Shown piece by piece: positions 1 to 7,930 of a DNA stretch of 64,000 bases. Every line of letters begins with the position of its first letter. Position 1 is the first letter of the stretch. The stretch comes from Domibacillus aminovorans (GTDB taxonomy: Bacteria; Bacillota; Bacilli; Bacillales; Domibacillaceae): the NCBI RefSeq assembly GCF_001643235.1, contig NZ_LQWY01000067.1:62001-126000 (forward strand), read 5' to 3'. The notes beneath the pieces are model-generated. The model ran no database searches, had not been told where the DNA came from, and was given only the letters and a program-made list of their open reading frames with translations. The position numbers and the translations under genes were made by a program.

Positions 1-389
1 TACCAGCGGCTGGCCATTGGCAGGGCAACAGAGAAACTGGCACCGGCAACGCCAAGCAATATACCGATGAAATAAAGCTCTGTCATCGTATTTCCGAATA
101 ACCATCCCCAGAAAAGAGGGATCATCGTGACAATCATTCCGCCAATGGCTGTTTTGCGTGGGCCAATCCGGTCTGTTAATACACCGAGTATTAATCGAAA
201 GAAAGAGCCGGAGAGAATGGGGATAGCGACGATTAATCCCTTCTCAGCTGGAGATAGCCCGAAGTCTTGCGTAATGTACACACCGAGTGCCCCTAACAAC
301 ACCCAGATCATGAAGCTGATATCAAAGTACAAAAATGAAGCAAGTAAGGACGGCGTATGGCCGCTTTTTTTAAATTCTGATAGTTTCAT
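1..389 (-). CDS. nasA: Nitrate/nitrite MFS transporter, NasA/NarK type (partial, C-terminus off the window)
   Basis: About 129 N-terminal residues are visible on the minus strand, beginning [15 protein letters not shown], followed by four or five hydrophobic segments. The loop after the second segment reads [14 protein letters not shown], the MFS motif-A region of the nitrate/nitrite porter family. The ATG at 389 follows AAGGAGAGGAAC, a good ribosome site. It is divergent from the nasB/nasC unit, the same layout as nasA/nasBC in B. subtilis, so the likely role is nitrate import for assimilation. Two TnrA-like palindromes lie in the shared upstream region. NarK-type export or antiport cannot be excluded without the rest of the protein. 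Confidence 0.85.
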   Translation of the reverse strand, partial: MKLSEFKKSGHTPSLLASFLYFDISFMIWVLLGALGVYITQDFGLSPAEKGLIVAIPILSGSFFRLILGVLTDRIGPRKTAIGGMIVTMIPLFWGWLFGNTMTELYFIGILLGVAGASFSVALPMASRW

Positions 390-466
390 CTGTTCCTCTC
401 CTTCTTTAAAAGGTAATGATTTCTTAACATAAGTGTATGACTGGGAAAGGTTAATTTCTATCTTAT

Positions 467-483
467 TGTTAGAAAACCTAACA
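467..483. promoter_or_regulatory. TnrA-like box 1 (nasA side)
   Basis: TGTTAGAAAACCTAACA is a near-perfect inverted repeat. It matches the TnrA consensus TGTNANAWWWTMTNACA at all but one fixed position. Its centre is 86 bp upstream of the nasA start codon, placed for activation of the leftward promoter under nitrogen limitation. Only the match is seen; binding is inferred. Confidence 0.6.
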
Positions 484-512
484 TAATTTTTCGGAAAATA
501 GTGAAAATGAAA

Positions 513-541
513 TTGACTTTCTTCTTTTTATTTCATATTGT
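513..541 (+). promoter_or_regulatory. SigA-type promoter for the nasB unit
   Basis: TTGACT (513-518) and TATTGT (536-541) are separated by 17 bp and would start transcription near 548, just before the small ORF at 586. The second TnrA-like box begins at the last base of the -10 element. Confidence 0.5.
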
Positions 542-557
542 GTTAAGTAAGCTGACA
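541..557. promoter_or_regulatory. TnrA-like box 2 (nasB side)
   Basis: TGTTAAGTAAGCTGACA fits TGTNA-N7-TNACA with both half-sites intact and two mismatches in the centre of the longer consensus. It overlaps the predicted start of transcription of the nasB unit, a position more usual for repression than for activation. Confidence 0.45.
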
Positions 558-585
558 TAAGAGACTAAATAAGGGAGTGGACAAT

Positions 586-714
586 ATGAAAATCTTTTCT
601 TTTTTCTTTATCCTTTTCACGAAAGGTGATGCAGATAAAGAGGCTGCAAGCAATATGGCAGAGTCATTTACAGGAAACGAAGCGTACTGGAACCCTACTT
701 TAAAAGCTGAATAA
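586..714 (+). CDS. Small 42-residue protein ahead of nasB
   Basis: The reading frame starts MKIFSFFFILFTKG and ends WNPTLKAE. It has a strong ribosome site (AAGGGAGTGG, 7 nt before the ATG) and stops 19 nt before the nasB start. The first 12 residues are hydrophobic and the rest acidic and polar. It lies between the predicted promoter and nasB, so it would be co-transcribed. No family is recognised. It could be a small accessory protein or a leader peptide, and its size makes a chance ORF possible, although ribosome site and spacing argue for translation. Confidence 0.5.
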   Translation: MKIFSFFFILFTKGDADKEAASNMAESFTGNEAYWNPTLKAE

Positions 715-733
715 AAAAGGAGGGATCCTCTAT

Positions 734-3016
734 ATGAATAAACGAAAAATAGTCGTCATTGGAAACGGCATGGCTGGCGTGCGATGCGTCGAAGAAATAG
801 TAAAGATTAATCCACACTCTTTTCATATAACGATTTTCGGAAAAGAACCTCATCCGAATTATAACCGGATTTTACTGTCCAAAGTACTGCAAGGTGATAC
901 ATCTGTTGAAAGCATTACGTTGAATGATTGGAACTGGTATGAAGAAAATAAGATTACACTTTTTACAGATGAGCCAGTTGTAAAATTGGATACGGAACAA
1001 AAATGTGTGATAACGGCAAAACGAACAGTAGAGTATGACGAATTAGTTTTGGCGACAGGGTCTCTTCCGTTTATACTGCCGCTTCCAGGTGCAAAAAAAG
1101 AAGGCGTGACTGCTTTTCGTGATATTGATGATTGTGAGAAAATGATCCGATTATCTAAAAAACACGAAAAAGCGATCGTAATCGGCGGCGGACTTCTCGG
1201 ACTTGAAGCAGCAAGAGGACTGCTGAATCTTGGCATGAAAGTTGATGTTGTTCATATTGGGGACTATATTATGGACCGTCAGTTGGATCAGACAGCAGCT
1301 AATATGTTGCAAAAGGAGCTTGAGGAGCAAGGAATGAATTTCCTTCTTCAAAAGCACTCGGCTGAAATTACTGGGCATAAACGGGTGAAAGGGCTGAGTT
1401 TTAAAGATGGAAGCCGCCGGGAAGCCGATTTAATTGTAATGGCAGTCGGTGTTCGTCCGAATACAGAACTCGTTTCGGGAACGGCAATTAAAACGAACAG
1501 GGCAATTGTTGTCGATGATTATATGAAGACCAATGTGCCGAATGTATATGCTGTCGGCGAATGCGCGGAACATCGCGGTCTTGTGTACGGGCTTGTCGCG
1601 CCTTTATATGAACAGGGAAAAATATTGGCGGCCCATTTATGCGGTCTGGAAACAACAGGTTACCGGGGGTCTATTTTATCGACACAGTTAAAGATATCGG
1701 GCGTCAATGTTTTTTCAGCCGGCGAATTCATGGACAGTGATGATACGCAGTCGCTGAATTGGCATGATGGCATTCGAAATACGTATAAAAAAATTGTCGT
1801 GCGTGATAACAAAATCGTCGGGGCCATTTTACTTGGTGACATTCAAGAAGGCGCCAAATTATTTGGCATGATTCAAAAGAAAACCGATTATGCCGTTCTT
1901 GAAAAAGAAATGAAAAGTGTGGGGGACTCTCCGGCAAATGGCGATGCTCTTATTGCATCGATGGCCGATCACGATATCGTCTGTGCGTGCAATGGTGTGT
2001 CAAAAGGATCGATCGTCAATGCCATATGTGAACAGGATTTACAAAGTGTCGATGAAATTAAAGAATGTACGAAAGCGTCTAGTTCGTGCGGGGGCTGCCG
2101 GCTGGTTGTGGCAGGCATTCTTGATTATGTACAGCGAAACGGTGCGGGAGAAGACAAAGTGAAAGAAACAATTTGCGCCTGTACGGACGCGGAGCATAGC
2201 ACCTTACTAGAAGTCATTCAGCTGTACCCGGGCGATTCGCAATCACAAATCATGAATCGGCTTGATTGGAATAATGAAGATGGATGTGTAATATGTCGCC
2301 CGGCACTTTATTATTATATGGGTATTCACAGCCAGTCCTTACCGGATATTATAGAGGAGCGGCAGACAGACGGCACGTACGTTATAGCGCCGCGTATGTA
2401 TGGCGGAGTGACGGGAGCAGACCAGCTGAAACAAATTGCTAATGTCGTTGAGAAATATGCGATTCCTCTTGTGAAACTTGCGGCCGGTCCGAGAGTGGAG
2501 TTATACGGTGTGAAGGAAGGAGACGCGGCTACGATTCGGGCAGAGTTGAATGCAGCCAGTCCGCTTTACGGAAAAAAAATTCATGCAGTTGGTACGTGCG
2601 CTGGTATTCGATATGCAGGAGAAGCTATACAGGATTCTGTTCAGATGGGCATGACGCTCGAACGAGAACTGGAAACCATAATTGTACCGGCGAATGTGAC
2701 AATTGGTGTATCAGCTAGTCCACGTGATGAAGCACATTCGCTTAAGGAAGATATCGGATTAATTGGCGTGCCGGGTGGCTGGGAATTATATGTGAGCGGT
2801 GAACGATTTTATGCACCGATGACAGACGAAAAAGTAATTTCGATGGCGGCTGCATTGCTGCAATATTACCAGGAAACGGCTTTTTATCCAGAACCATTGC
2901 CTGTATGGATCAAGAGACTGGGCATTGTGTTCATTCGTGAAGAAGTATTGAAGCGGAAAATAGAAAGAAAAACAAAAAAAATTCAACAGGCGGTTGCCAT
3001 GTTACAAGGTAGGTGA
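734..3016 (+). CDS. nasB: Assimilatory nitrate reductase electron-transfer subunit (NasB, NirB-like)
   Basis: This 760-residue flavoprotein passes electrons from NAD(P)H to the nitrate reductase. The N-terminus has an FAD Rossmann motif (IGNGMAG, residues 9-15), and a second NAD-binding motif (IGGGLLG) lies near 150. Two BFD-like [2Fe-2S] modules follow: CAC with CGGC near 415-455, and a second CAC paired with CVIC. The C-terminal third resembles the nitrite/sulfite reductase fold, but the cysteines that hold siroheme and [4Fe-4S] in NirB are mostly missing: one (VGTCAG) is present and the second pair is replaced (GVSASPRDEA). That fits NasB rather than a nitrite reductase. The start at 734 follows AAAAAAGGAGGG. 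The stop is 5 nt before the nasC start. Confidence 0.85.
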   Translation: MNKRKIVVIGNGMAGVRCVEEIVKINPHSFHITIFGKEPHPNYNRILLSKVLQGDTSVESITLNDWNWYEENKITLFTDEPVVKLDTEQKCVITAKRTVEYDELVLATGSLPFILPLPGAKKEGVTAFRDIDDCEKMIRLSKKHEKAIVIGGGLLGLEAARGLLNLGMKVDVVHIGDYIMDRQLDQTAANMLQKELEEQGMNFLLQKHSAEITGHKRVKGLSFKDGSRREADLIVMAVGVRPNTELVSGTAIKTNRAIVVDDYMKTNVPNVYAVGECAEHRGLVYGLVAPLYEQGKILAAHLCGLETTGYRGSILSTQLKISGVNVFSAGEFMDSDDTQSLNWHDGIRNTYKKIVVRDNKIVGAILLGDIQEGAKLFGMIQKKTDYAVLEKEMKSVGDSPANGDALIASMADHDIVCACNGVSKGSIVNAICEQDLQSVDEIKECTKASSSCGGCRLVVAGILDYVQRNGAGEDKVKETICACTDAEHSTLLEVIQLYPGDSQSQIMNRLDWNNEDGCVICRPALYYYMGIHSQSLPDIIEERQTDGTYVIAPRMYGGVTGADQLKQIANVVEKYAIPLVKLAAGPRVELYGVKEGDAATIRAELNAASPLYGKKIHAVGTCAGIRYAGEAIQDSVQMGMTLERELETIIVPANVTIGVSASPRDEAHSLKEDIGLIGVPGGWELYVSGERFYAPMTDEKVISMAAALLQYYQETAFYPEPLPVWIKRLGIVFIREEVLKRKIERKTKKIQQAVAMLQGR

Positions 3017-3020
3017 AAGG

Positions 3021-5102
3021 ATGGAAACGGTCATGGAGACGCAATGCCCATTTTGCAGTGTACAGTGCAAAATGCAGGTCATTGAAAAGAAAGAATCTGG
3101 TCTGAAAACGTATAAGGTGCTGCCAAAGCAAAATGCGGCATCAGAAGGACGGCTTTGTATAAAAGGGATGAATGCCTATCAGCACGCATTGAGCGGCGAG
3201 CGTATCACAACACCGCTCATTAAAAAAGACGGTGTATTTATGCCGGCTACATGGGAAGAGGCGTACGCTCTTATTGCGACCGAATTTTCGCGCATTCAAA
3301 GTGAATTTGGTCGCGATGCCATAGGTGTATACGGCGGCGGATCGCTGACGAATGAAACTTCTTATTTGCTCGGCAAGTTTGCCCGTGTCGCCTTGCAGAC
3401 GAAATACATTGATTATAATGGCCGGTTTTGTATGTCGGCAGCGGCAACAGCCGGCAATAAAGCGTTTGGCATTGACCGAGGTTTGACCAATCCATTGCCG
3501 GAAGTCAGACAGTCAGACTGTCTTATTTTAGCCGGTACGAATATTGCCGAGTGTCAGCCAACATTAATGCCGTATTTTACAGATGCGAAAAAAAATGGAG
3601 CCTACATCATCGTCATAGATCCACGCAATACGTTGACCGCTGAACTGGCAGATCTTCATTTAAAAGTGAAGCCTGGTATGGATGCAGCACTTGCGAACGG
3701 ATTGCTTAAAGTCATCATTGACGGCGGCTATGCCGATGAACTTTTTCTGGAAAAACGGACAAATGGATTTGAAGAAGTAAAAGCCCATATTGATACACTT
3801 GATCTTGCTAAGCTGGCTTCTATTACAGGTGTTCCGGCAGAGGATATTCAAGAAGCGGGCAAACGGTTCGGTAAAGCGGCTTCGGGCATGATATTGACAG
3901 CGAGAGGAGTTGAGCAGCAAACAGATGGGTACATGGCGGTCCGCAATTTTATTAATATTTTACTTGTCACAGGAAAAATCGGCAAAGTCGGCAGCGGGTA
4001 TGGAGCAGTGACCGGACAGGCGAATGGCCAAGGTGGACGGGAGCACGGTCAAAAAGCAGATCAGCTCCCCGGCTACCGTTCAATTGAAAACCTGGAAGAC
4101 CGTGCGTATATAGCCGGTGTGTGGGGAGTCGAACCGGATGATTTGCCGGGCAAAGGAGTTTCCGCTTATGAAATGATGGAAAAAGTACATGAGCGGGAAA
4201 TATGCACGCTGTTTTTAATGGGATCGAACCCGATTGTCTCCAATCCAAATGCGAATTTCGTTGAAGAAGGACTGCGCAAGCTTGATTTTCTTGTCGTCGC
4301 AGATATGTTGATGTCCGAAACGGCACAAATGGCGGATGTCATTTTGCCAACGTCTTCTTACTTGGAAAATGAGGGCACATTGACGAATCTAGAAGGCCGT
4401 GTCTTGCTACGGGAAGCGGCGCGTCCAGTACCGGGCTTTGTGAAACAAGACTGGGAAGTGCTCAGCGGAGTTGCAGAGTTGCTTGAGAAAGGATCTTATT
4501 TTTCTTATTCTAGCGCGGAACATATTTTTGAGGAACTTCGAGTAGCAAGCAGGGGCGGACTAGCTGATTATTATGGCATTACGTACGACCGACTGAGAAA
4601 AGAAGAAGGTGTCTACTGGCCTTGTCCATCGATCGACCATCCGGGTGAAAAACGATTATTCGAAACGTCATTTGCCCATTCGGACGGAAAAGCAGCGCTT
4701 ATTCCAGTAGATAATCATTTTCCAAAAGAGCAGACGAGCGAAGAGTTCTCGCTTTATTTAACAACAGGGCGTGTACTCGGACATTATTTAACAGGTGTGC
4801 AGACGCGCAAAAGTCCTACACTGGAGGCTCGCCAGTTTGAATCGTTTATTGAGATTCATCCGAAAACAGCGAGAAAGCTGAATATACGTGATGAGACACT
4901 TGTCAAAGTAAAATCTAGGCGCGGTGAGATTGTCGTTCGCAGTAAACTAACCGCATCAATTCGGGAAGATACCGTTTTTGTCCCGATGCATTGGAGCGGC
5001 ATTCAAAATATTAATAAATTAACGAATGAAGAACTTGACCCAACATGTAAAATGCCAGGATTTAAAGTGTGTGCGGTTTCCGTGACCCCGTTGTTGACGT
5101 AA
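3021..5102 (+). CDS. nasC: Assimilatory nitrate reductase catalytic subunit (NasC), Mo-bis-MGD
   Basis: The cytoplasmic molybdopterin oxidoreductase reduces nitrate to nitrite. The N-terminal [4Fe-4S] motif is CPFCSVQC with a distal cysteine (GRLCIKG). The molybdopterin domain carries GGGSLTNE, SDCLILAG and MGSNPIVSNP, and the C-terminal cofactor-binding domain contains TTGRVLGHYLTG. At 693 residues it is close to the usual NasC length. ATG at 3021 is preferred over an in-frame ATG at 2994 because AGGTG lies 5 nt before it and the upstream choice would sit inside nasB. The pair is followed by cofactor genes (fdhD, mobA, mobB), not by a nitrite reductase. Confidence 0.88.
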   Translation: METVMETQCPFCSVQCKMQVIEKKESGLKTYKVLPKQNAASEGRLCIKGMNAYQHALSGERITTPLIKKDGVFMPATWEEAYALIATEFSRIQSEFGRDAIGVYGGGSLTNETSYLLGKFARVALQTKYIDYNGRFCMSAAATAGNKAFGIDRGLTNPLPEVRQSDCLILAGTNIAECQPTLMPYFTDAKKNGAYIIVIDPRNTLTAELADLHLKVKPGMDAALANGLLKVIIDGGYADELFLEKRTNGFEEVKAHIDTLDLAKLASITGVPAEDIQEAGKRFGKAASGMILTARGVEQQTDGYMAVRNFINILLVTGKIGKVGSGYGAVTGQANGQGGREHGQKADQLPGYRSIENLEDRAYIAGVWGVEPDDLPGKGVSAYEMMEKVHEREICTLFLMGSNPIVSNPNANFVEEGLRKLDFLVVADMLMSETAQMADVILPTSSYLENEGTLTNLEGRVLLREAARPVPGFVKQDWEVLSGVAELLEKGSYFSYSSAEHIFEELRVASRGGLADYYGITYDRLRKEEGVYWPCPSIDHPGEKRLFETSFAHSDGKAALIPVDNHFPKEQTSEEFSLYLTTGRVLGHYLTGVQTRKSPTLEARQFESFIEIHPKTARKLNIRDETLVKVKSRRGEIVVRSKLTASIREDTVFVPMHWSGIQNINKLTNEELDPTCKMPGFKVCAVSVTPLLT

Positions 5103-5141
5103 AAAAGAGGTTCAATGTATGAGCAATTTGTGAACGACGGT

Positions 5142-5188
5142 ATAATCCCCTTCTAGTAGACAGATAAAAGAAAGATCTTTATCGTCTA
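5142..5188 (+). promoter_or_regulatory. Candidate promoter and leader hairpin of fdhD
   Basis: A perfect TATAAT lies at 5142-5147 with no clear -35. Just downstream AGACaGATAAA pairs with TTTATCGTCT (5159-5188), a 10-bp stem with one bulged A. The stem is followed after 11 nt by GGAGGG and seven T. It could be a terminator for nasC, a 5' stabilising hairpin of fdhD, or a weak attenuator. The T-run is too far from the stem for a textbook terminator. Confidence 0.35.
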
Positions 5189-5257
5189 ACTAAGGAGGGT
5201 TTTTTTGTGGGAGTAATTATATAGAACAAAAGAAATCAATGTAGAGGAGGATTTACG

Positions 5258-6061
5258 TTGAGCCGCGCGGAAATAAAAAAGGACGTACTGCACTTTTCAA
5301 ATGGAAAAATGACAACGAGAGAAGACACAATTGTGACTGAATTCCCAGTGACGATTAAAATAAACGGACAAGAATTCGTGACGATGGTTTGCACGCCGGA
5401 ATACGTTGAAGATATGGCAATTGGGTATTTGGCATCTGAAGGAATTATCCGGAAATATGAAGATATTAAAGAGATATGGGTACAGGAGGATGAAGGGTTT
5501 GTTCATGTGAAAACAGATAAGCCGAATCCATACTATGAAAAATTTCAAAATAAACGGTATATTACGTCATGCTGCGGGGGAAGCCGTCAAGGGTTTGTGT
5601 TTGTTAATGACGCGTTGACAGCGAAAAAAATGAACGATATTCATGTAAAAGTTTCACCGGAAGATTGCTTTCGCCTTATGAAGGATATGCAGGAATCGGC
5701 GGTTACGTTTCAGCAGACAGGAGGCGTTCATAATGCGGCATTATGCGATATGAATGAACTGCTTTTATCTAGAATGGATATTGGGCGACATAACGCTCTT
5801 GATAAAATTTACGGATACTGTTTGAAAAATGACATATCCATTAAGGATAAAATACTTGTGTTCAGCGGCAGAATTTCTTCAGAGATTTTGTTGAAAGTGG
5901 CCAAGATCGGCTGTGAAATGATCTTATCGAAATCGGCCCCGACTGAACTTGCGCTTACATTGGCAGAAAATCTTGGCATTACAACTGTTGGTTTTATTCG
6001 GAATCAATCGTTCAATGTGTATACAGGCGCAGAAAGAATTATGTTGGAAAGTGAGTCATAA
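5258..6061 (+). CDS. fdhD: FdhD, sulfurtransferase for Mo/W-bisMGD oxidoreductases
   Basis: FdhD passes sulfur from a cysteine desulfurase to the bis-MGD cofactor of formate dehydrogenase and related enzymes. The 267-residue protein has the N-terminal MVCTPEYVEDMAIGYL, the reactive cysteine loop SCCGGSRQ (residues 106-113) and the C-terminal GRHNALDKI and FSGRISSEIL stretches of the family. The cysteines are adjacent (CC), as in Gram-positive members, not CxxC as in E. coli. TTG at 5258 is chosen because GAGGAGG precedes it by 7 nt. Its place beside nasC suggests it matures the nitrate reductase or an unseen formate dehydrogenase. Confidence 0.9.
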   Translation: MSRAEIKKDVLHFSNGKMTTREDTIVTEFPVTIKINGQEFVTMVCTPEYVEDMAIGYLASEGIIRKYEDIKEIWVQEDEGFVHVKTDKPNPYYEKFQNKRYITSCCGGSRQGFVFVNDALTAKKMNDIHVKVSPEDCFRLMKDMQESAVTFQQTGGVHNAALCDMNELLLSRMDIGRHNALDKIYGYCLKNDISIKDKILVFSGRISSEILLKVAKIGCEMILSKSAPTELALTLAENLGITTVGFIRNQSFNVYTGAERIMLESES

Positions 6062-6099
6062 TGACCCGCCATTTGCTACTTATGCATAATAGTAGGTTA

Positions 6100-6126
6100 A
6101 AAAAAGAGAAGTATCATACTCTTTTG
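6100..6126. terminator. Bidirectional terminator between fdhD and mobA
   Basis: AAAAGAG and the complementary CTCTTTT flank a GTAT/ATAC pair, giving a hairpin with A-rich and T-rich sides on both strands between the convergent 3' ends. It overlaps the mobA stop codon. Confidence 0.5.
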
Positions 6127-6692
6127 AATTCCTCAAAATCAGATGGACTATTAATGTTGATAAAAGAAGGTTCTTCTATACTAAAAGAGATTGTTTTATA
6201 TTTTACACTATTTAACAGCGCTGTCATGCTCCGCCTATCTTGCTTGAGATGATGATCAGCGGGTTGTAGGCAGTCACGATGATAAAGGGCGAGAAGAGGG
6301 TGGATCTTTTCATTTTGAACAGGCACGACCGCTTTATACTCATTGCTTTTTGTATAAGCGATCAATTGCTTTACAAAATCAGTTGTCACAAATGGTAAAT
6401 CTGACGACAAAACAAAAAACCAATCCGGCTCGGGGAGACTTTTCATCACATGATGAAGAGCAAAAAGAGGACCCCGGTGGCACTCTTTTTCTATCGATAA
6501 TGTGACACCAATCGCATCAAAATACGGCGCTAGCATGTCGTTCGTGGAAATAATAATCGGCGCCAAATTGTTTTCTTTTAGCGCATCAATGCTGTATTGA
6601 TAAAATGGTTTTCCATTGTACAGTTCAAACATTTTTGGCTTGCCATAGCGGGAAGATTGTCCGCCGGCGAGCACGACACCTGCCATAGTCAT
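6114..6692 (-). CDS. mobA: Molybdenum cofactor guanylyltransferase MobA
   Basis: MobA joins GMP from GTP to molybdopterin to make MGD. The N-terminal nucleotide-binding signature is VVLAGGQSSRYGKPK (residues 6-20), with LSSDLPFVT near 95 for the metal-binding aspartate and HPLLALYH near 132. The 192 residues fit the family. The ribosome site AAGGAGTG lies about 8 nt before the ATG. It is divergent from mobB with only 42 bp between starts, so the two probably share a regulatory region. Confidence 0.92.
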   Translation of the reverse strand: MTMAGVVLAGGQSSRYGKPKMFELYNGKPFYQYSIDALKENNLAPIIISTNDMLAPYFDAIGVTLSIEKECHRGPLFALHHVMKSLPEPDWFFVLSSDLPFVTTDFVKQLIAYTKSNEYKAVVPVQNEKIHPLLALYHRDCLQPADHHLKQDRRSMTALLNSVKYKTISFSIEEPSFININSPSDFEEFKRV

Positions 6693-6734
6693 CGTATCAC
6701 ACTCCTTATTTCATTATAACGCTGGAGGCTTTAC

Positions 6735-7220
6735 ATGAAAAATGTATTACAAGTTGTCGGCTATCAAAACAGCGGCAAAACGACATTAATAACAAAACTT
6801 ATTACCCATGTCACTGAGAATGGCTTTCGAGTTGCAACCATTAAACATCATGGCCACGGCGGCTCACCGGATACGAAAGACAGTACACGCCATCAGCAGG
6901 CCGGCGCAATTATCGCCGGTGTCGAAGGGGATGGGTTGCTACAGCTAAATATTCAACGTGACAGCTGGCCGCTCGATGATATTCTTGCCGTGTACAATAC
7001 GTTTCCAGTCGACCTGATTTTAATGGAAGGGTTTAAAAAAGAATTGTACCCGAAAATAGTACTGATCCGCACAGAAGACGACTTGCCACTTCTTGAACTT
7101 GAAGCCATTCAATGCATTATTAGCTGGATTCATTTACACGAATCACGCTATCCCGTTTTTCGTCTTCAAGAAGAAGAACAGTATCTTTCTTTTATTATCG
7201 AACGATTAATAAAGTCATGA
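6735..7220 (+). CDS. mobB: Molybdopterin-guanine dinucleotide biosynthesis adapter MobB
   Basis: This 161-residue P-loop GTPase assists MobA. Walker A is GYQNSGKTT (residues 9-17), and KHHGHGG and the DLILMEGFK stretch are typical. The ribosome site CTGGAGG sits 8 nt before the ATG. With mobA, fdhD and nasBC it makes a molybdoenzyme neighbourhood. A parS-like palindrome begins only 5 bp after its stop codon. Confidence 0.92.
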   Translation: MKNVLQVVGYQNSGKTTLITKLITHVTENGFRVATIKHHGHGGSPDTKDSTRHQQAGAIIAGVEGDGLLQLNIQRDSWPLDDILAVYNTFPVDLILMEGFKKELYPKIVLIRTEDDLPLLELEAIQCIISWIHLHESRYPVFRLQEEEQYLSFIIERLIKS

Positions 7221-7224
7221 AAAA

Positions 7225-7240
7225 TGTTTCACGTGAAACA
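7225..7240. other. parS-like site (ParB/Spo0J binding palindrome)
   Basis: TGTTTCACGTGAAACA is a perfect 16-bp palindrome and an exact match to the Bacillus parS consensus TGTTNCACGTGAAACA; with one flanking pair the symmetry extends to 7224-7241. ParB loads on such sites to recruit SMC and position the origin. In known Bacillus chromosomes most parS sites lie in the origin-proximal part, so this window may be near oriC, on either arm. I see no second copy here. Confidence 0.88.
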
Positions 7241-7295
7241 TTGTATAATCCTCTTTCCTTGTGGATATTATAATCTAAAAAGGGGGACGGTATTT

Positions 7296-7778
7296 TTGCG
7301 AAAAAAATTAGCATATGTCTTGTTATTGATGTTGCTTGGAGGGTGTCAGCCAGATGAACAGCCAGAAAAGATGTCAGCACCGATCAATGAACCGCACGAA
7401 TCGGCTCAAAGTCCGGCTAGCCCATTGAAGGTCATGAAAAAAGAAGAGACTGGTCAGTATTTGGCAGATTCAGCAGGAATGACATTGTATTATTATATGA
7501 ACGATAAGCAGGATGCGTCCGCGTGCACAAATCACTGTCTTGAGGAATGGCCGCCGTTTTATATTGAATCAAGCAAAGTCCCAGAAGGCTTTAGTGAATC
7601 TGATTTCGGCGTCATTACCCGTGCTGACACAGGTAAAAAACAAACGACTTATAAAGGCTATCCGCTTTATTATTTTTCACGAGATCAAGTGGCTGGACAG
7701 ACGAATGGCTATAGTGCAGATGATAAATGGTACACAGTCAACAATTCGATTGATAAAGTAGCACTTAATAAAAAATGA
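7296..7778 (+). CDS. Secreted lipoprotein with Lipoprotein_15 (COG4315-type) repeats
   Basis: The 160-residue protein starts LRKKLAYVLLLMLLGGC, a lipoprotein signal peptide with lipobox LLGGC, so it should be anchored outside the membrane. Two copies of the family repeat follow: DSAGMTLYYYMNDK with CTNHCLEEWPPF, and YKGYPLYYFSRDQ. The function is unknown; some relatives sit beside redox enzymes. TTG at 7296 is chosen because AAGGGGGACGG precedes it and the signal peptide then starts correctly. An upstream in-frame ATG at 7224 would read through the parS palindrome. Confidence 0.8.
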   Translation: MRKKLAYVLLLMLLGGCQPDEQPEKMSAPINEPHESAQSPASPLKVMKKEETGQYLADSAGMTLYYYMNDKQDASACTNHCLEEWPPFYIESSKVPEGFSESDFGVITRADTGKKQTTYKGYPLYYFSRDQVAGQTNGYSADDKWYTVNNSIDKVALNKK

Positions 7779-7808
7779 TAGACCGGCATGATCGGTCTGT
7801 CTTTTTTT
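7779..7808 (+). terminator. Terminator after the lipoprotein gene
   Basis: AGACCG and CGGTCT form a 6-bp stem extendable at the base, followed by a seven-T run ending at 7808. Confidence 0.8.
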
Positions 7809-7847
7809 GTTCATTTACGATCTTATTCAAATTATGTCTTAAAGAAG

Positions 7848-7878
7848 CTAAATTCATATCAGTGAATTTAGTTTTTTT
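7848..7878 (+). terminator. Second hairpin with T-run
   Basis: CTAAATTCA pairs with TGAATTTAG across a six-base loop and is followed by seven T. It stands 40 bp after the previous terminator and just before the next gene, so it may be a back-up terminator or an attenuator. Confidence 0.65.
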
Positions 7879-7894
7879 GTGTTAAAACGGGTAT
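7871..7894 (+). promoter_or_regulatory. Candidate SigB-type promoter for the small gene at 7931
   Basis: GTTTTT (7871-7876), 12 bp, then GGGTAT (7889-7894). The -10 is the SigB consensus and the -35 matches GTTTAA at four of six positions. The T-run of the upstream terminator supplies the -35, so the match may be accidental. Confidence 0.3.
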
Positions 7895-7930
7895 AGGTAA
7901 CATAAGAATGAAAAAAGCGGAGGGATGGAT

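Noticed and set aside
6061-6252. A 63-codon open frame after fdhD
   Set aside because: It lies opposite mobA over most of its length, lacks a ribosome site and has no recognisable protein pattern.
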